Below the pieces are notes generated by a model. That model saw only the letters and a list, made by a program, of their open reading frames with translations. It made no database searches and was not told the DNA's origin. A program made the translations under genes and the position numbers. Below are positions 1 through 8,159 of a stretch of 64,000 bases of DNA, in pieces; the first letter of the stretch is position 1, and each line of letters opens with the position of its first letter. This DNA is from an uncultured Pseudomonadota bacterium (lineage in GTDB: Bacteria; Myxococcota_A; UBA796; CAJQPC01): assembly GCA_913060515.1 (NCBI GenBank), contig CAJXRZ010000024.1, forward strand, positions 1 to 64,000. The letters run 5' to 3'.

Positions 1-2
1 CT

Positions 3-35
3 TCGTCGGCAGCGTCAGATGTGTATAAGAGACAG
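3..35 (+). other. Illumina Nextera Read 1 adapter (assembly contamination)
   Basis: The 33 bases match the Nextera transposase read-1 adapter, and bases 17-35 are the 19-bp Tn5 mosaic end (starts AGATGTG, ends GAGACAG). This is library sequence, not genome. It truncates the gene that follows and marks the physical end of the contig. The translated tail it adds to the first gene is artefactual. Confidence 0.97.
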
Positions 36-536
36 GTAGAAGAGCTCCCAGTCCCCGTAGATCTGGCGGCGGATGTTCTGATTGAAGCGCACACCGATCT
101 TGGTGTACTCGTAGTATTCCTCTTCTGCTTCCTTGGAAACGGGCGTGCTGTTGCCGATTCCGTAGTAGGGCGCCTGGGTCCAGTTCACGTAGCGAACGTC
201 GGAGCGCCAGCGCCACTTGGTGCCCAAGATCCCCGGGATCTCAAAGCGGAAGAAGTGGTTCGCGTAGCCGCCAGTGGTCTTGTAGTACTGGCCACTGATG
301 CGGAAGGCGAAGGGCTGCTCGGGGTCGGCACTGGGCCAGATCACGCCGCCAAAGCCGCCGTACCCAAAGAGCAGGGTGGAGTCGTAGGAGAGCAGGGGGA
401 CCGCGATCCACGCCGGACGCATGTCCAGCTCGCCATCCTCTCCCACTTCAGGTGGAGGGATGGCGGGACCGCCGCCGCCGCCGCCGGCTTGCACGGGCTG
501 ACTGAAGGCCGTCAGCAGAGCCAGGTTCATGAACAC
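36..536 (-). CDS. Omp85-like outer-membrane barrel protein, C-terminus lost at contig edge
   Basis: About 167 residues are visible from a GTG at 536; an in-frame ATG at 530 is an alternative. A short N-terminal hydrophobic stretch ends in PVQA, followed by a Gly run and then alternating aromatic/polar strands typical of an outer-membrane barrel. The section with YYGIGNSTP matches the equivalent place of the barrel gene at 6318-7493 (YYGLGGDLP), so the two look like paralogues of the surface-antigen (Omp85 C-terminal) type without POTRA domains. It starts directly after the lipoprotein stop at 537 and is the last gene of a three-gene operon (START-like, lipoprotein, barrel). The gene is broken by the contig edge, not by mutation. 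Confidence 0.7.
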
Positions 537-1301
537 TCAGCGATTCTCGCTCAACCACTCGTCTTGGTCTGCCATGAGGGTCTCGATGCCCGCACCCAGC
601 ACCCCTTCGATGTCGGCCGCATCCAAACTTCCAACCTCGGTTTGCTGCCAACTCATGTTGTAGCGCCGGCTGCCGCCATCGACGGGGATCCAGATGTCCA
701 AGGTGTAGCTCTGGAAGAGCAAGACCTTGTTGTCGGTCTCCTCGTTGGGGGCCAGTTGGTAGGCCCGAGCCACCAAGGCGTCCCCATTCTCGCTGGGGAT
801 CCAGCGGTAGTCCTTGTTCATCTCGTAGGTCATCGTCCCGTAGAAGAAGCTCTCGCGCCGGATGAGGTTGTGGGCGCGCATCAGCTCGCAGGTGCGGTCC
901 AGCATGCAGTCCGGGTCACCCTCAATGAAGGTGCGGGTGTAGAGGTTGGGCGAGCTGGCCTCGACGACGGTGCGATCCTCAATCCGGATCAGGTCCATGT
1001 GCTTCTCGGGCGGGTGCTCCGATTGGAAGACCACGCCGAGGCCGAAGGTGTCGGCGGGGTCCAGGCCATGATCGACAATCCCCTCCACCTCTGAGGCCGG
1101 AAAGGCCGTGACGGTGTAGCTGCGCTCTTGCCAGTTCGCCTCGTAGTCCAAGTCGTCGGTGAGCAGCACCAAGTCCGCGATGAGTTGCTCGACCTGCTCG
1201 GGGTCTTCCCACTGGGTCCAGAGCTGACGGGTGGTCTCATCGATCTCGGGCGGCGCGACCTCGGCCTCTCTGCAGGCCAAAAGGGGGAGCAGCAGGATCA
1301 T
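537..1301 (-). CDS. predicted lipoprotein of unknown function
   Basis: 254 residues. The N-terminus MILLLPLLAC is a lipobox with Cys10 and no basic residue. The start is fixed: the two preceding in-frame codons are CCA and TAG. The rest is an acidic soluble domain with no family I recognise; it contains a Cys pair (DCMLDRTC) in the middle. The ATG overlaps the stop of the START-like gene (ATGA), and the stop abuts the barrel gene start, so all three are probably made together. Location is likely the periplasmic face of an envelope membrane. The domain could be a lipid-handling partner of its START-like neighbour, but that rests on context only. Confidence 0.75.
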   Translation of the reverse strand: MILLLPLLACREAEVAPPEIDETTRQLWTQWEDPEQVEQLIADLVLLTDDLDYEANWQERSYTVTAFPASEVEGIVDHGLDPADTFGLGVVFQSEHPPEKHMDLIRIEDRTVVEASSPNLYTRTFIEGDPDCMLDRTCELMRAHNLIRRESFFYGTMTYEMNKDYRWIPSENGDALVARAYQLAPNEETDNKVLLFQSYTLDIWIPVDGGSRRYNMSWQQTEVGSLDAADIEGVLGAGIETLMADQDEWLSENR

Positions 1302-2011
1302 TGGCTAGCCTTTAGCGCGGCCTTCTCGAAGGTCCGCATGTTGTCGGGCAGGGTGCGTCCCGTCAGGCTGCTCATCACCCAGGCGGGGATGTCACCGCCG
1401 GGATTGGAGACGGTTCGGTAGAGCAGGGTACTCGGGCCGGAAGGGTTGGGCACGATCTCCCACATCCCGTAGGTGAAAGCAATCTCGATGGCCTCGGCGT
1501 AGGTCGAGGTCACATGACCCAGCTCGGTGGCGTAGGTGCTGGAGTCGATGGTGCTCCAGGTGCGGCGAAGGTGACCACTCACGCCGCCTACATCACGGTA
1601 GCTGGAGGCATGGTTGAACCAATAGCGCTCGGAGACCGGAAGCATCTTGGGCGCCTTGACGACCTGGTAGTAGTCGCCGCCGCCAAGCTCGGTGGATTCG
1701 TGCAGGTTGGTCGAGAAGGTCTCGTGGTTGTCCACATCCGAGATCAGCTTGAAGAGCGTGTCGTCGTCCACCGAGGCGTGCAAGACCTTCTTGCCCATAA
1801 AGGCATCGACCCCAAGACTGCTGATGTGCTTCTTGTAGACCTGAAGCCCGTCATCGTCGTCGGTGCTGACGTGGTTCCAGCCCGACTCACTGAGCAGCTC
1901 GGTGTGGATATCAGCGGTGTTGGCCGCCTGAACGGAGGGGACCACCAGCAGTGCCACCGTGCTGAGGAGGGCCAAAGTAGCGGTGCTCTTGGCCAAGTTG
2001 TGTGCGCGCAT
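1298..2011 (-). CDS. secreted START/polyketide-cyclase-like protein
   Basis: 237 residues. I chose ATG 2011 because GGAGGA lies seven bases upstream; the ATG at 2026 is itself part of that ribosome-binding site. A standard signal peptide (MRAHNLAKS, hydrophobic core, then SVQA cleavage) is followed by about 200 residues with the pattern of START/SRPBCC lipid-binding folds: an early WNHVSTDDDDGLQVYKK segment, a central SVSERYWF-like strand region, and a C-terminal amphipathic helix. Such proteins bind hydrophobic ligands in a helix-grip cavity. The family call is by pattern and is moderately secure. It is first in the operon with the lipoprotein (4-bp overlap) and the barrel, which suggests an envelope lipid or ligand pathway. 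Confidence 0.65.
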   Translation of the reverse strand: MRAHNLAKSTATLALLSTVALLVVPSVQAANTADIHTELLSESGWNHVSTDDDDGLQVYKKHISSLGVDAFMGKKVLHASVDDDTLFKLISDVDNHETFSTNLHESTELGGGDYYQVVKAPKMLPVSERYWFNHASSYRDVGGVSGHLRRTWSTIDSSTYATELGHVTSTYAEAIEIAFTYGMWEIVPNPSGPSTLLYRTVSNPGGDIPAWVMSSLTGRTLPDNMRTFEKAALKASQ

Positions 2012-2096
2012 GCGTTCTTCCTCCATCTTTACCGACCGCGGGTCACTCTACACGCAGATCTGCGCGCTCCCAAACGCCTGAGTCTGGGGAGGGGCC

Positions 2097-3476
2097 TTAG
2101 GGCAGGGTGCAGGTCTCTTCCAACACCCCAATGAGCCAACGCACTCCCCGATCCAGGTTCTCGACGCTCACGCGCTCCTTGGGGCCGTGGAAGCCCGCCA
2201 ACTCCTCTTGGGAGACGTCGAAGGGAACCAAGCCGTAGGCCCGGGCGCCCACGTGGCGAAGGTAGATGCTGTCGGTGAAGCCAGGGGAGATGGCTGGACC
2301 CACAACGACCTCGGGGCGATCTGCCTGGATGTGGCGGCTCAGGGCTGCGTAGAAGGGGTCCTCCTGCCACTCGCTGACCGCGGCTTCCTCTCGGGAGAGC
2401 ACCTGGATCTCCACGGCGTCATCGTCGATCAGCGCCGCCAGCTCCGCCAGGGCCATGTCTGCGGTTGTGGTGGGGCTGAGCCGGATGTCCAAGACGGCGC
2501 TGGAGGTGCCCGGAACCACGTTTGGAGCGCGCGCGCCCTCCAGTCCAGTGACGTGCCAAGTGGTGGTCATCGAGGCCCGAATCACCGGATTGTCCATGAG
2601 CTGGCCCTTGAGCACGGTCTTGGCCGGCTTGGTGAGCACCAGCTTTTCCACGCCTTTGCGCTGCTGCCCTACGTTGTTGAGCAGCTCAATCATCGCCGGA
2701 TGCCACTCAGGTTCCTGGGCCTCGTTGTGGGCGCGCACCTTGTTTAGGGCTCGAATCAAGTGCTCAGGGGACTCCCGCTCCACCACCGGGGTGCTGCCGT
2801 GGCCGGGCTCTCCGTGGGCCACGAGCCGAACCCAGAGCACACCCTTTTCCCCAACGCTGATGGGGTAGACCGTCTGTCCCTCGAAGAGCAGGTCCTGCAC
2901 GCCCATGCCGCCCTCATTGAGCACGTAGGCGCACCCCAGCTCGTCCCAGCGCTCGACCAGGCGTTTGGCGCCGCCGTTTCCGTCCTCTTCATCGGCGACC
3001 GCGAGCAGCCACACGTCGCGGCTCAGGGTGGCCTTGCTGCGCTTGAGTGCCGTGAAGGCCTGGAGCTCAACGATGCCCATGCCTTTCATGTCCAGCGCTC
3101 CGCGGCCCCAGATGTAGCCCTCCTCAATGGCCCCAGACAGAGGCCCCGGACCGCCTTCCCAGAGCTCGGGCTCCCAGTCCACGGTGTCGATGTGGGAGAG
3201 CAAACAGACCGGCCCCCCGCCGCTGCCGTCTCCGGGCAGCTTCGCCATCAGGTTCGCGCGCCCCGGAGCGTACTCGTCGATCTCATAGGGGATGCCGGCG
3301 GCCGCCAGGTGCTCGCCCAAAAATCGGGCCCCATCCAGCTCTTTTTCGGCTCTTGTATCGACCTGTAGGTAGCTGGAGAGCAGCTGCGCGCTCTCTTGAA
3401 TGTGGGCCTCCTGGTCAAAGTCTTGACCGCCTTCCCCAAGCGAGGCCAACACGCTCCACCAGATGCTCAGCATCAT
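2097..3476 (-). CDS. M20-family metallopeptidase (ArgE/DapE/ACY1/CPS1-type)
   Basis: 459 residues. Metal-ligand motifs of the M20 clan are in order: SHIDTVD (first His/Asp), GRGALDMKG (bridging Asp), ADEEDGNGGA (catalytic and metal Glu), then NEGG, the dimerisation-domain HGEPGHGS, and near the end GFTDSIYLRHVG with a late His region. The family uses two zinc ions to hydrolyse N-acyl or peptide bonds. The N-terminus has a short hydrophobic segment that could export the enzyme. The start ATG overlaps the stop of the preceding CNB gene by four bases, so this is the third gene of a CNB-CNB-peptidase operon. The substrate cannot be read from sequence. Confidence 0.9.
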   Translation of the reverse strand: MMLSIWWSVLASLGEGGQDFDQEAHIQESAQLLSSYLQVDTRAEKELDGARFLGEHLAAAGIPYEIDEYAPGRANLMAKLPGDGSGGGPVCLLSHIDTVDWEPELWEGGPGPLSGAIEEGYIWGRGALDMKGMGIVELQAFTALKRSKATLSRDVWLLAVADEEDGNGGAKRLVERWDELGCAYVLNEGGMGVQDLLFEGQTVYPISVGEKGVLWVRLVAHGEPGHGSTPVVERESPEHLIRALNKVRAHNEAQEPEWHPAMIELLNNVGQQRKGVEKLVLTKPAKTVLKGQLMDNPVIRASMTTTWHVTGLEGARAPNVVPGTSSAVLDIRLSPTTTADMALAELAALIDDDAVEIQVLSREEAAVSEWQEDPFYAALSRHIQADRPEVVVGPAISPGFTDSIYLRHVGARAYGLVPFDVSQEELAGFHGPKERVSVENLDRGVRWLIGVLEETCTLP

Positions 3477-3988
3477 TTGTCCCAGCCATCTAAGGTGCTC
3501 TCTGCCAGGGTCATGTTCTTGGCCGAGGGGTCCGAGATGGCCTGCCGAATGGCCACGTTTCCAGCGTGAAGCTGCCCACTCATGGAGCTGATGAGCAAGC
3601 GCCGGAAGGCGTCCCCTTGCGGGGAGAGGTCCTCGAGCAAGGCCACGAAGCGCTCACGGGTCACGACACGCACGCTGGCCGGCACGACCACGATGCAGGT
3701 CGCGCTGCGGGGATTGCCGGTGACCAGGGCCATGTGGCCGAGCAGGGCAGGGGCCTGGATCCGAGCCAACTGCTGTTCCTTCCCGGCGTAGTCCCGTTTG
3801 GCCACGTTGACCGTTCCGGCAGTCAGGATCCACATGTCGGCGGAGGGATCCCGCTCGGTGCAGAGGCGGTGGCCGCTGTTGAGCTTCTGCTCGGGCAAGA
3901 GATCCAGGACCGCCATGAGGTGAGAGGCGTCCACGTCCACGCCGTGCTTGGCAAGCAGCTTCTCGGCCATTTGGTACAGGGGGCTCAT
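3473..3988 (-). CDS. cyclic nucleotide-binding-domain protein (CRP-like, no HTH seen)
   Basis: 171 residues from ATG 3988, which overlaps the upstream stop as ATGA. The protein has the cNMP-binding beta-roll pattern: a strand around LNSGHRL, then ADMWILTAGTVNV, LLGHMALVTGNPRSATCIV as the phosphate-binding cassette (family consensus GE.AL...PRSATV), and VVTRERF. The conserved Glu of the cassette is replaced by His here (LLGHMAL), so cyclic-nucleotide binding may be altered. No C-terminal helix-turn-helix follows, so it is probably a stand-alone sensor rather than a transcription factor. It is the second of two tandem CNB genes. Confidence 0.8.
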   Translation of the reverse strand: MSPLYQMAEKLLAKHGVDVDASHLMAVLDLLPEQKLNSGHRLCTERDPSADMWILTAGTVNVAKRDYAGKEQQLARIQAPALLGHMALVTGNPRSATCIVVVPASVRVVTRERFVALLEDLSPQGDAFRRLLISSMSGQLHAGNVAIRQAISDPSAKNMTLAESTLDGWDK

Positions 3989-4527
3989 GAGGTGATCCCA
4001 AAGAGCAGAGAGAGGCGCTCGCCCAGCGTCAGGGGTTTCACCGGGGTTGGTGTGGGCTCCAGGGCGGCAGCCTCGGCGGCGCGCTGTTCCTGCCACGCTC
4101 GGCGCAGCTGAAGGTTGGTCCCTTGGATGCGCTTGGCCAGCACGCCGATCAGGTGTCCCTGCAAGGCGGCTTGGGCGCGGGTGCCCTTGGTCTTGGCGAA
4201 GAGCTCCGGGGTGAGCAGCACCACGGTGCTGGGAATGAGTGCCCGCACCTGCACGGCGGCGGTCCAGTCCCCCCGGGAGAGCGCACCCTCGCCGGTGACC
4301 TCGCCTGGCCAGATCTCGCCCAGAAGGCGGGTTCCGCCGCTGGTTGGAAGCTCGGCGACCAATCGGCCCTGGGCCAAGAGACAGGCCGTTGGCACCCGAG
4401 ACCCAAGTTCGATGAGGACCTCGTCCTGGCCCAGGGCGCGGCTCTCGCCGTACCTGAGCAAGTCGACCAGTTCTTCTTTTGGCAGCGTTTGCAGGCTGCG
4501 AAGGCGCTGAAGTTTGCTTGCTTTCAT
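3985..4527 (-). CDS. cyclic nucleotide-binding-domain protein
   Basis: 180 residues from ATG 4527. The fold pattern is as in its downstream neighbour: helix (LQTLPKEELVDLL), then ALGQDEVLIELGS, ACLLAQGRLVAEL, and LLGEIWPGEVTGEGALSRGDWTAAVQV as a degenerate phosphate-binding cassette that keeps a Glu but lacks the usual PRSAT arginine pattern, then a helical tail (AALQGHLIGVLAKRIQG). No DNA-binding domain is visible. The tandem arrangement with a second CNB gene suggests a paired or heteromeric sensor controlling the co-transcribed M20 peptidase. It is transcribed divergently from the esterase lipoprotein at 4564 across a 36-base gap. Confidence 0.75.
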   Translation of the reverse strand: MKASKLQRLRSLQTLPKEELVDLLRYGESRALGQDEVLIELGSRVPTACLLAQGRLVAELPTSGGTRLLGEIWPGEVTGEGALSRGDWTAAVQVRALIPSTVVLLTPELFAKTKGTRAQAALQGHLIGVLAKRIQGTNLQLRRAWQEQRAAEAAALEPTPTPVKPLTLGERLSLLFGITS

Positions 4528-4563
4528 TGCGAAAGAGTACACCTGCGCATGTAGACTGCCGCC

Positions 4564-5424
4564 ATGATTCACCTGCTTCTGCTCGCCTGCATCACCGACA
4601 ACGAGACCCAAGACTCCCAAGTGGGAGGGGACGACACCGCTGAGGAGACCGGGCTTCCGCCTGCTCCGCCCAGCTACACCGGCGGGGTCTGTCCTGATTT
4701 TTCCGGAGACGAGGTCACCTTTGAGAGCCTCGGAGTGGAGCGCACCGTCCTGATGCTCTGGCCGGATGAACCGCTGGGCGCCCCGGTGGTCTTCGCATGG
4801 CACTGGCTTGGCGGGAGTGCGCAGCAAGCGATCTCCGGACTTGAACTCAGCAAGTTGACCGATCAGGGCTACATCGTGGTGGTGCCCACCGCCCAAGAGG
4901 GCAACCTCTTGGAGTGGGGCTACTTCCAGGACGCCGACGACAGCTTCGATCTGGCGCTCTTCGACGACGTGTTGAGCTGCGTGGACGAGCAGTACGAGAT
5001 TGACCGCAAGCGGGTCTACTCCACGGGCTTCTCGGCCGGCGCTCTGTTCACGACCCGATTGGGCATGAAGCGTTCTCAGTACTTGGCCGCGATCGCGCCC
5101 TTGTCTGGAGGTACCGAGCCTTTTCAGCCCTACATCACCCCAGAGCGCGCGCTTCCAGTACTCGCGACTTGGGGAGGCCCGAACGACCTGTACCTCAACC
5201 TGAGCTTCGAAGAGGCGACCTTTGAGCTCTCGGAAAAGTTGGCGGAGGACGGGAGCTTTGTGGCGCTCTGCGGTCACACAGGTGGGCACACGCTCCCTTC
5301 GGTTCGTCTCGCCCATGTCCGGGACTTCTTTGCCGTGCACACCTACGGCGAGCCCAGTCCATGGACTGAGGCGCTGCCCGAGGACCTCTGGAGCGGCTGT
5401 TTCTTGCCCGAGTCCGGCGATTGA
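4564..5424 (+). CDS. esterase lipoprotein, PHB-depolymerase/LpqC-like alpha/beta hydrolase (copy 1)
   Basis: 286 residues. MIHLLLLAC is a nine-residue lipobox without charge; an in-frame TAG four codons upstream (4552-4554) fixes the start. After an acidic Ser/Thr-rich linker the hydrolase domain shows WHWLGGSA (oxyanion region), a nucleophile elbow GFSAG with Ser157, a candidate Asp in WGGPNDLY and a candidate His in GGHTLP, so the catalytic triad looks intact. The family acts on feruloyl, polyhydroxyalkanoate or similar esters; the substrate here is unknown. A close paralogue of the same length begins 17 bases downstream, which marks a tandem duplication. Confidence 0.85.
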   Translation: MIHLLLLACITDNETQDSQVGGDDTAEETGLPPAPPSYTGGVCPDFSGDEVTFESLGVERTVLMLWPDEPLGAPVVFAWHWLGGSAQQAISGLELSKLTDQGYIVVVPTAQEGNLLEWGYFQDADDSFDLALFDDVLSCVDEQYEIDRKRVYSTGFSAGALFTTRLGMKRSQYLAAIAPLSGGTEPFQPYITPERALPVLATWGGPNDLYLNLSFEEATFELSEKLAEDGSFVALCGHTGGHTLPSVRLAHVRDFFAVHTYGEPSPWTEALPEDLWSGCFLPESGD

Positions 5425-5441
5425 CAGGATAAAACAGGGCC

Positions 5442-6302
5442 ATGATTGCCCTACTTCTTCTCGCCTGCACCGCCGACGACCCCCAGACCGAAGATTCCTT
5501 CTTGGAGGACACCGGCACGGTAGATGCCACTCTGCCGCCAATGCCCCCGGCCTTCTCCGGGGACGCCTGTCCGACCATGGCTGGAGACGAGCTCACTTTT
5601 GAGAGCGCTGGGGTGGAGCGCACCGTCAAGATGCTCTGGCCGGCGGACCCGAATGGGGCGCCCCTCTGGTTCAACTGGCACTGGCTCGGTGGCAGCGCCA
5701 GCCAAGCCATCCAGTACCAAGACCTGCAGGACATCGCGGACCTGGGCTACATCGTCGTGGTCCCTGAGTCCCGCGACGACGAGCTCTTTGAGTGGGGCTT
5801 CCCCAAGGGTGTCGACGACAGCATTGATCTGACCCTGTTCGACGATCTGCTCGGCTGCATGATCGAGCAGCACAACATCGACCGCAAGCGCGTCTACTCC
5901 ACGGGCATGAGCGCCGGTGGGCTCTGGACCACCAACCTGGCGATGAATCGCTCGGAGTACTTGGCCGCGGCGGCACCACTCTCCGGTGGAACCGAGCCCT
6001 TCCAGGCCTACGATGAGCCAGTGCGGGACATCCCAGTGATGCTGACCTGGGGCGGAGAGGACGACCTCTTCCAAGGCCTGAGCTTCCAGGACGCGACCTT
6101 CGCGCTGCAAGCCAGCTTGGAGAACGATGGCCACTGGGTTCTGATGTGTGAGCACGACCTGGGTCACACGCTTCCCCCGGTCAACCTGGACCACGTCATC
6201 GACTTCTTCGCCGCGCACGAGTACGGCGAGGAGCTGCCCTGGCAGGACGAGCTGCCCAGCGATCTTTGGAGTGGCTGCTCTTTCGATGCTGGCCCTCAAT
6301 AG
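5442..6302 (+). CDS. esterase lipoprotein, PHB-depolymerase/LpqC-like alpha/beta hydrolase (copy 2)
   Basis: 286 residues, the same length as the preceding gene and colinear with it throughout. It has lipobox MIALLLLAC, an in-frame TAA (5430-5432) fixing the start, WHWLGGSA, elbow GMSAG (Ser157), WGGEDDLF and LGHTLP. Both copies keep the presumed Ser-Asp-His triad, so neither looks decayed. Divergence is highest in the linker after the Cys and in surface loops, as expected for an old duplication with selection on both copies. Likely a surface or periplasm-facing esterase. The two genes are probably one transcript. Confidence 0.85.
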   Translation: MIALLLLACTADDPQTEDSFLEDTGTVDATLPPMPPAFSGDACPTMAGDELTFESAGVERTVKMLWPADPNGAPLWFNWHWLGGSASQAIQYQDLQDIADLGYIVVVPESRDDELFEWGFPKGVDDSIDLTLFDDLLGCMIEQHNIDRKRVYSTGMSAGGLWTTNLAMNRSEYLAAAAPLSGGTEPFQAYDEPVRDIPVMLTWGGEDDLFQGLSFQDATFALQASLENDGHWVLMCEHDLGHTLPPVNLDHVIDFFAAHEYGEELPWQDELPSDLWSGCSFDAGPQ

Positions 6303-6317
6303 AGCGCTCAGGCTTGG

Positions 6318-7493
6318 CTAGAACAAGTGCTCATAGGTCAGGTAGAAGCCCGGCGTCCACCTGACCTCGACCCCAGCATCGGTCTCTACAAAGTCGCGGC
6401 CAAAGCCCAGGTCCATGCGGCCGACAAAGGCTGCATCGTAGATGGGTCTCACGCCCACTCCGAGCGCTGTGTGCAGGGGAGGGGACTCGCTGCCGTCCAG
6501 AAAGACGGTGCCCAGATCCACGAAGGGCACGAGCTGCCACACAAAGGGCTTGCCGCCCAGGTTGTGTCTTAGGGCGTCGATTCGCAGCTCGGTGTTGAGC
6601 ATCGCTTTGCCTGGCGCGCGGTAGCGGCCGTAGCGGATTCCGCGAAGGCTCATGTAGCCACCAAAGCCGACGGTCTGGACTGCGCCGCCCCACTGGTTGA
6701 GCTCGTAGAAGGGGATCTCCCCGAACAAGGCCTCGCCCATCAGGCGGCCCGCCAAGACCCCACGCTCTCCCAGCGGCAGGTAGCCCCGAAGGCTGCTGGC
6801 TGGCCCACCGAACACCCCGGCGCCTCCAGGGATGGGAGGGTTGTAGCGGCCGGAGACTTCGAGAAGCAGGCCGCGTCGAGGGTCGATCTCCCGGTCGCGT
6901 GTGTCCAGCTGAAGGCCGCCCTGTAGCTGCCAGTTCCAGCCGCCGTCCATTCCGAAGGGCTGCTGCTCTTCGAGCAGGGAGTCCTGGTAGGTGCGCACCT
7001 CGGAGTAGCGCAGTCCAGAGCTGGCGAAGATGCGCAGCGGGCCGGGAATGTCGCTGAGCCAAGTCAGGCGAATGTGGGGCTGAATCAGGGTGTAGCGGTA
7101 GCGTTTGCGGCGCAGGTCCTCGGCGTCAAAGTCGCCCAGGTAGTCCGGAACCAGGGGCAGATCGCCGCCCAGACCGTAGTACTGGTCATTGGTCCAGGCC
7201 CGGTAGGCCGCCATGGCCGTGATGCGCCCGTTGCCCTGCGTTCCAAGCCCCAGGCGCTCGTAGCGCAGCAGGTAGTTGTGATAGCCCCGGAAGGTGGAGA
7301 AGCCCTGGAGCACCCAGGCATCTCGATAGGGTGCAAGCTGCGGATCGGTGTGCTGGAGCTCGCCCCTGAACCCAAAGCCCAGTCCGTCGTCGGTGTCGAA
7401 GGAGCTGTTGGGGATCAAGTACCAAGTGGTGTCTTCTGGGAGGGCCTGAGCCCCGGAGCTGCTCAGCAGCAGCCCCGTCAGCAAGGACAGCAC
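6318..7493 (-). CDS. Omp85-like outer-membrane barrel protein without POTRA domains
   Basis: 391 residues from GTG 7493, three bases after the stop of the heme lipoprotein gene. A signal sequence ends in AQA and the remainder is barrel. The Omp85 C-terminal pattern is visible: a run of amphipathic strands, the SLRGIRYGRYR segment (family consensus VRGY/F..GR), PFVDLGTVF, and a terminal Phe (YEHLF) as in BAM-inserted barrels. There is no room for POTRA domains between signal peptide and barrel, so this is a short surface-antigen type, not BamA. It is a paralogue of the truncated gene at 36-536 and sits in an analogous lipoprotein-barrel pair. Confidence 0.8.
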   Translation of the reverse strand: MLSLLTGLLLSSSGAQALPEDTTWYLIPNSSFDTDDGLGFGFRGELQHTDPQLAPYRDAWVLQGFSTFRGYHNYLLRYERLGLGTQGNGRITAMAAYRAWTNDQYYGLGGDLPLVPDYLGDFDAEDLRRKRYRYTLIQPHIRLTWLSDIPGPLRIFASSGLRYSEVRTYQDSLLEEQQPFGMDGGWNWQLQGGLQLDTRDREIDPRRGLLLEVSGRYNPPIPGGAGVFGGPASSLRGYLPLGERGVLAGRLMGEALFGEIPFYELNQWGGAVQTVGFGGYMSLRGIRYGRYRAPGKAMLNTELRIDALRHNLGGKPFVWQLVPFVDLGTVFLDGSESPPLHTALGVGVRPIYDAAFVGRMDLGFGRDFVETDAGVEVRWTPGFYLTYEHLF

Positions 7494-7496
7494 GTG

Positions 7497-8096
7497 CTAC
7501 TCGCTGGCCTGCACCTTGGCCGTGGCCCAGATGGCGCCGCGCAGATCCCCTGCGGCGTAGCCGGTGGCTTTGTCCTGGGGGTAGGCGGCGCTCAGGGCCG
7601 TCTGGGTTGCCTCATCGATGTTGCTGCCGTGGCAGGCCAAGCAGCCGGGCTCCATCTGAATGGGCCGGATGATGCGGGCCTCGCCCTCCACGATGTCCGA
7701 GGTGCCGGTGACCTGGTCAAAGCGCTTGTCGCTGTTGTCCTGCAGCCAGTCCTGAACCCACTCGGGGCCCGCGTTGGCCGGGTTGCGCAGCTTGGTGCTG
7801 CTGCGACCTACGGTCACATGCTCGGAGCCGGCCGCTGCCGTGAGTGTTGGGGCGTCGGCTTGGCATGCGGGGATCGCGGCGACGGTGCCGCCCTCTTTCA
7901 TGGCACCGCTGACCCTCTGCTTCAGGGTGCTGCCCAGCTTCTTGGTGGCCAGCTCTGCAGCCACGATTGCGCTGCCTTCGGCCTTGCGCTGCGTGGCGCT
8001 GCCGTTGTCAACGGGGCCGCTGGGCTCAGCGACGGGGGCGAGTGGAGTGGGCTCTTGGGGGCCGCGGTTGCAAGCCAGAGCGAGGATCAGCCACAT
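7497..8096 (-). CDS. heme lipoprotein, DUF3365 (Tll0287-like) family
   Basis: 199 residues. MWLILALAC is a nine-residue lipobox; an in-frame TAA nine codons upstream with no start codon between fixes it. The C-terminal half carries CLACH (CxxCH heme c attachment) preceded by RIIRPIQMEP, and YAAGDLRGAIWA near the end. These match the DUF3365 heme-sensor/PAS-like fold, in which the heme is covalently bound. The middle EWVQDWLQ and the N-terminal helix (LATKKLG) are also typical. The protein should sit in the periplasm or at the outer membrane as a redox or gas-sensing heme protein. It is co-transcribed with the downstream barrel. Confidence 0.85.
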   Translation of the reverse strand: MWLILALACNRGPQEPTPLAPVAEPSGPVDNGSATQRKAEGSAIVAAELATKKLGSTLKQRVSGAMKEGGTVAAIPACQADAPTLTAAAGSEHVTVGRSSTKLRNPANAGPEWVQDWLQDNSDKRFDQVTGTSDIVEGEARIIRPIQMEPGCLACHGSNIDEATQTALSAAYPQDKATGYAAGDLRGAIWATAKVQASE

Positions 8097-8159
8097 TTGG
8101 AAACTCCTAGGGCGGGCACTTTACCCCGGCGTGCCCACGCTTCGGGATATGGCGGCGTC

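Noticed and set aside
15..35. Coding sequence at the left end reading into the adapter
   Set aside because: These codons are Nextera adapter, not part of the protein.
7074..8159. Long upstream extension of the membrane protein gene that ends at 8510
   Set aside because: It would run antisense through the barrel and heme lipoprotein genes; the membrane protein begins naturally at ATG 8160.
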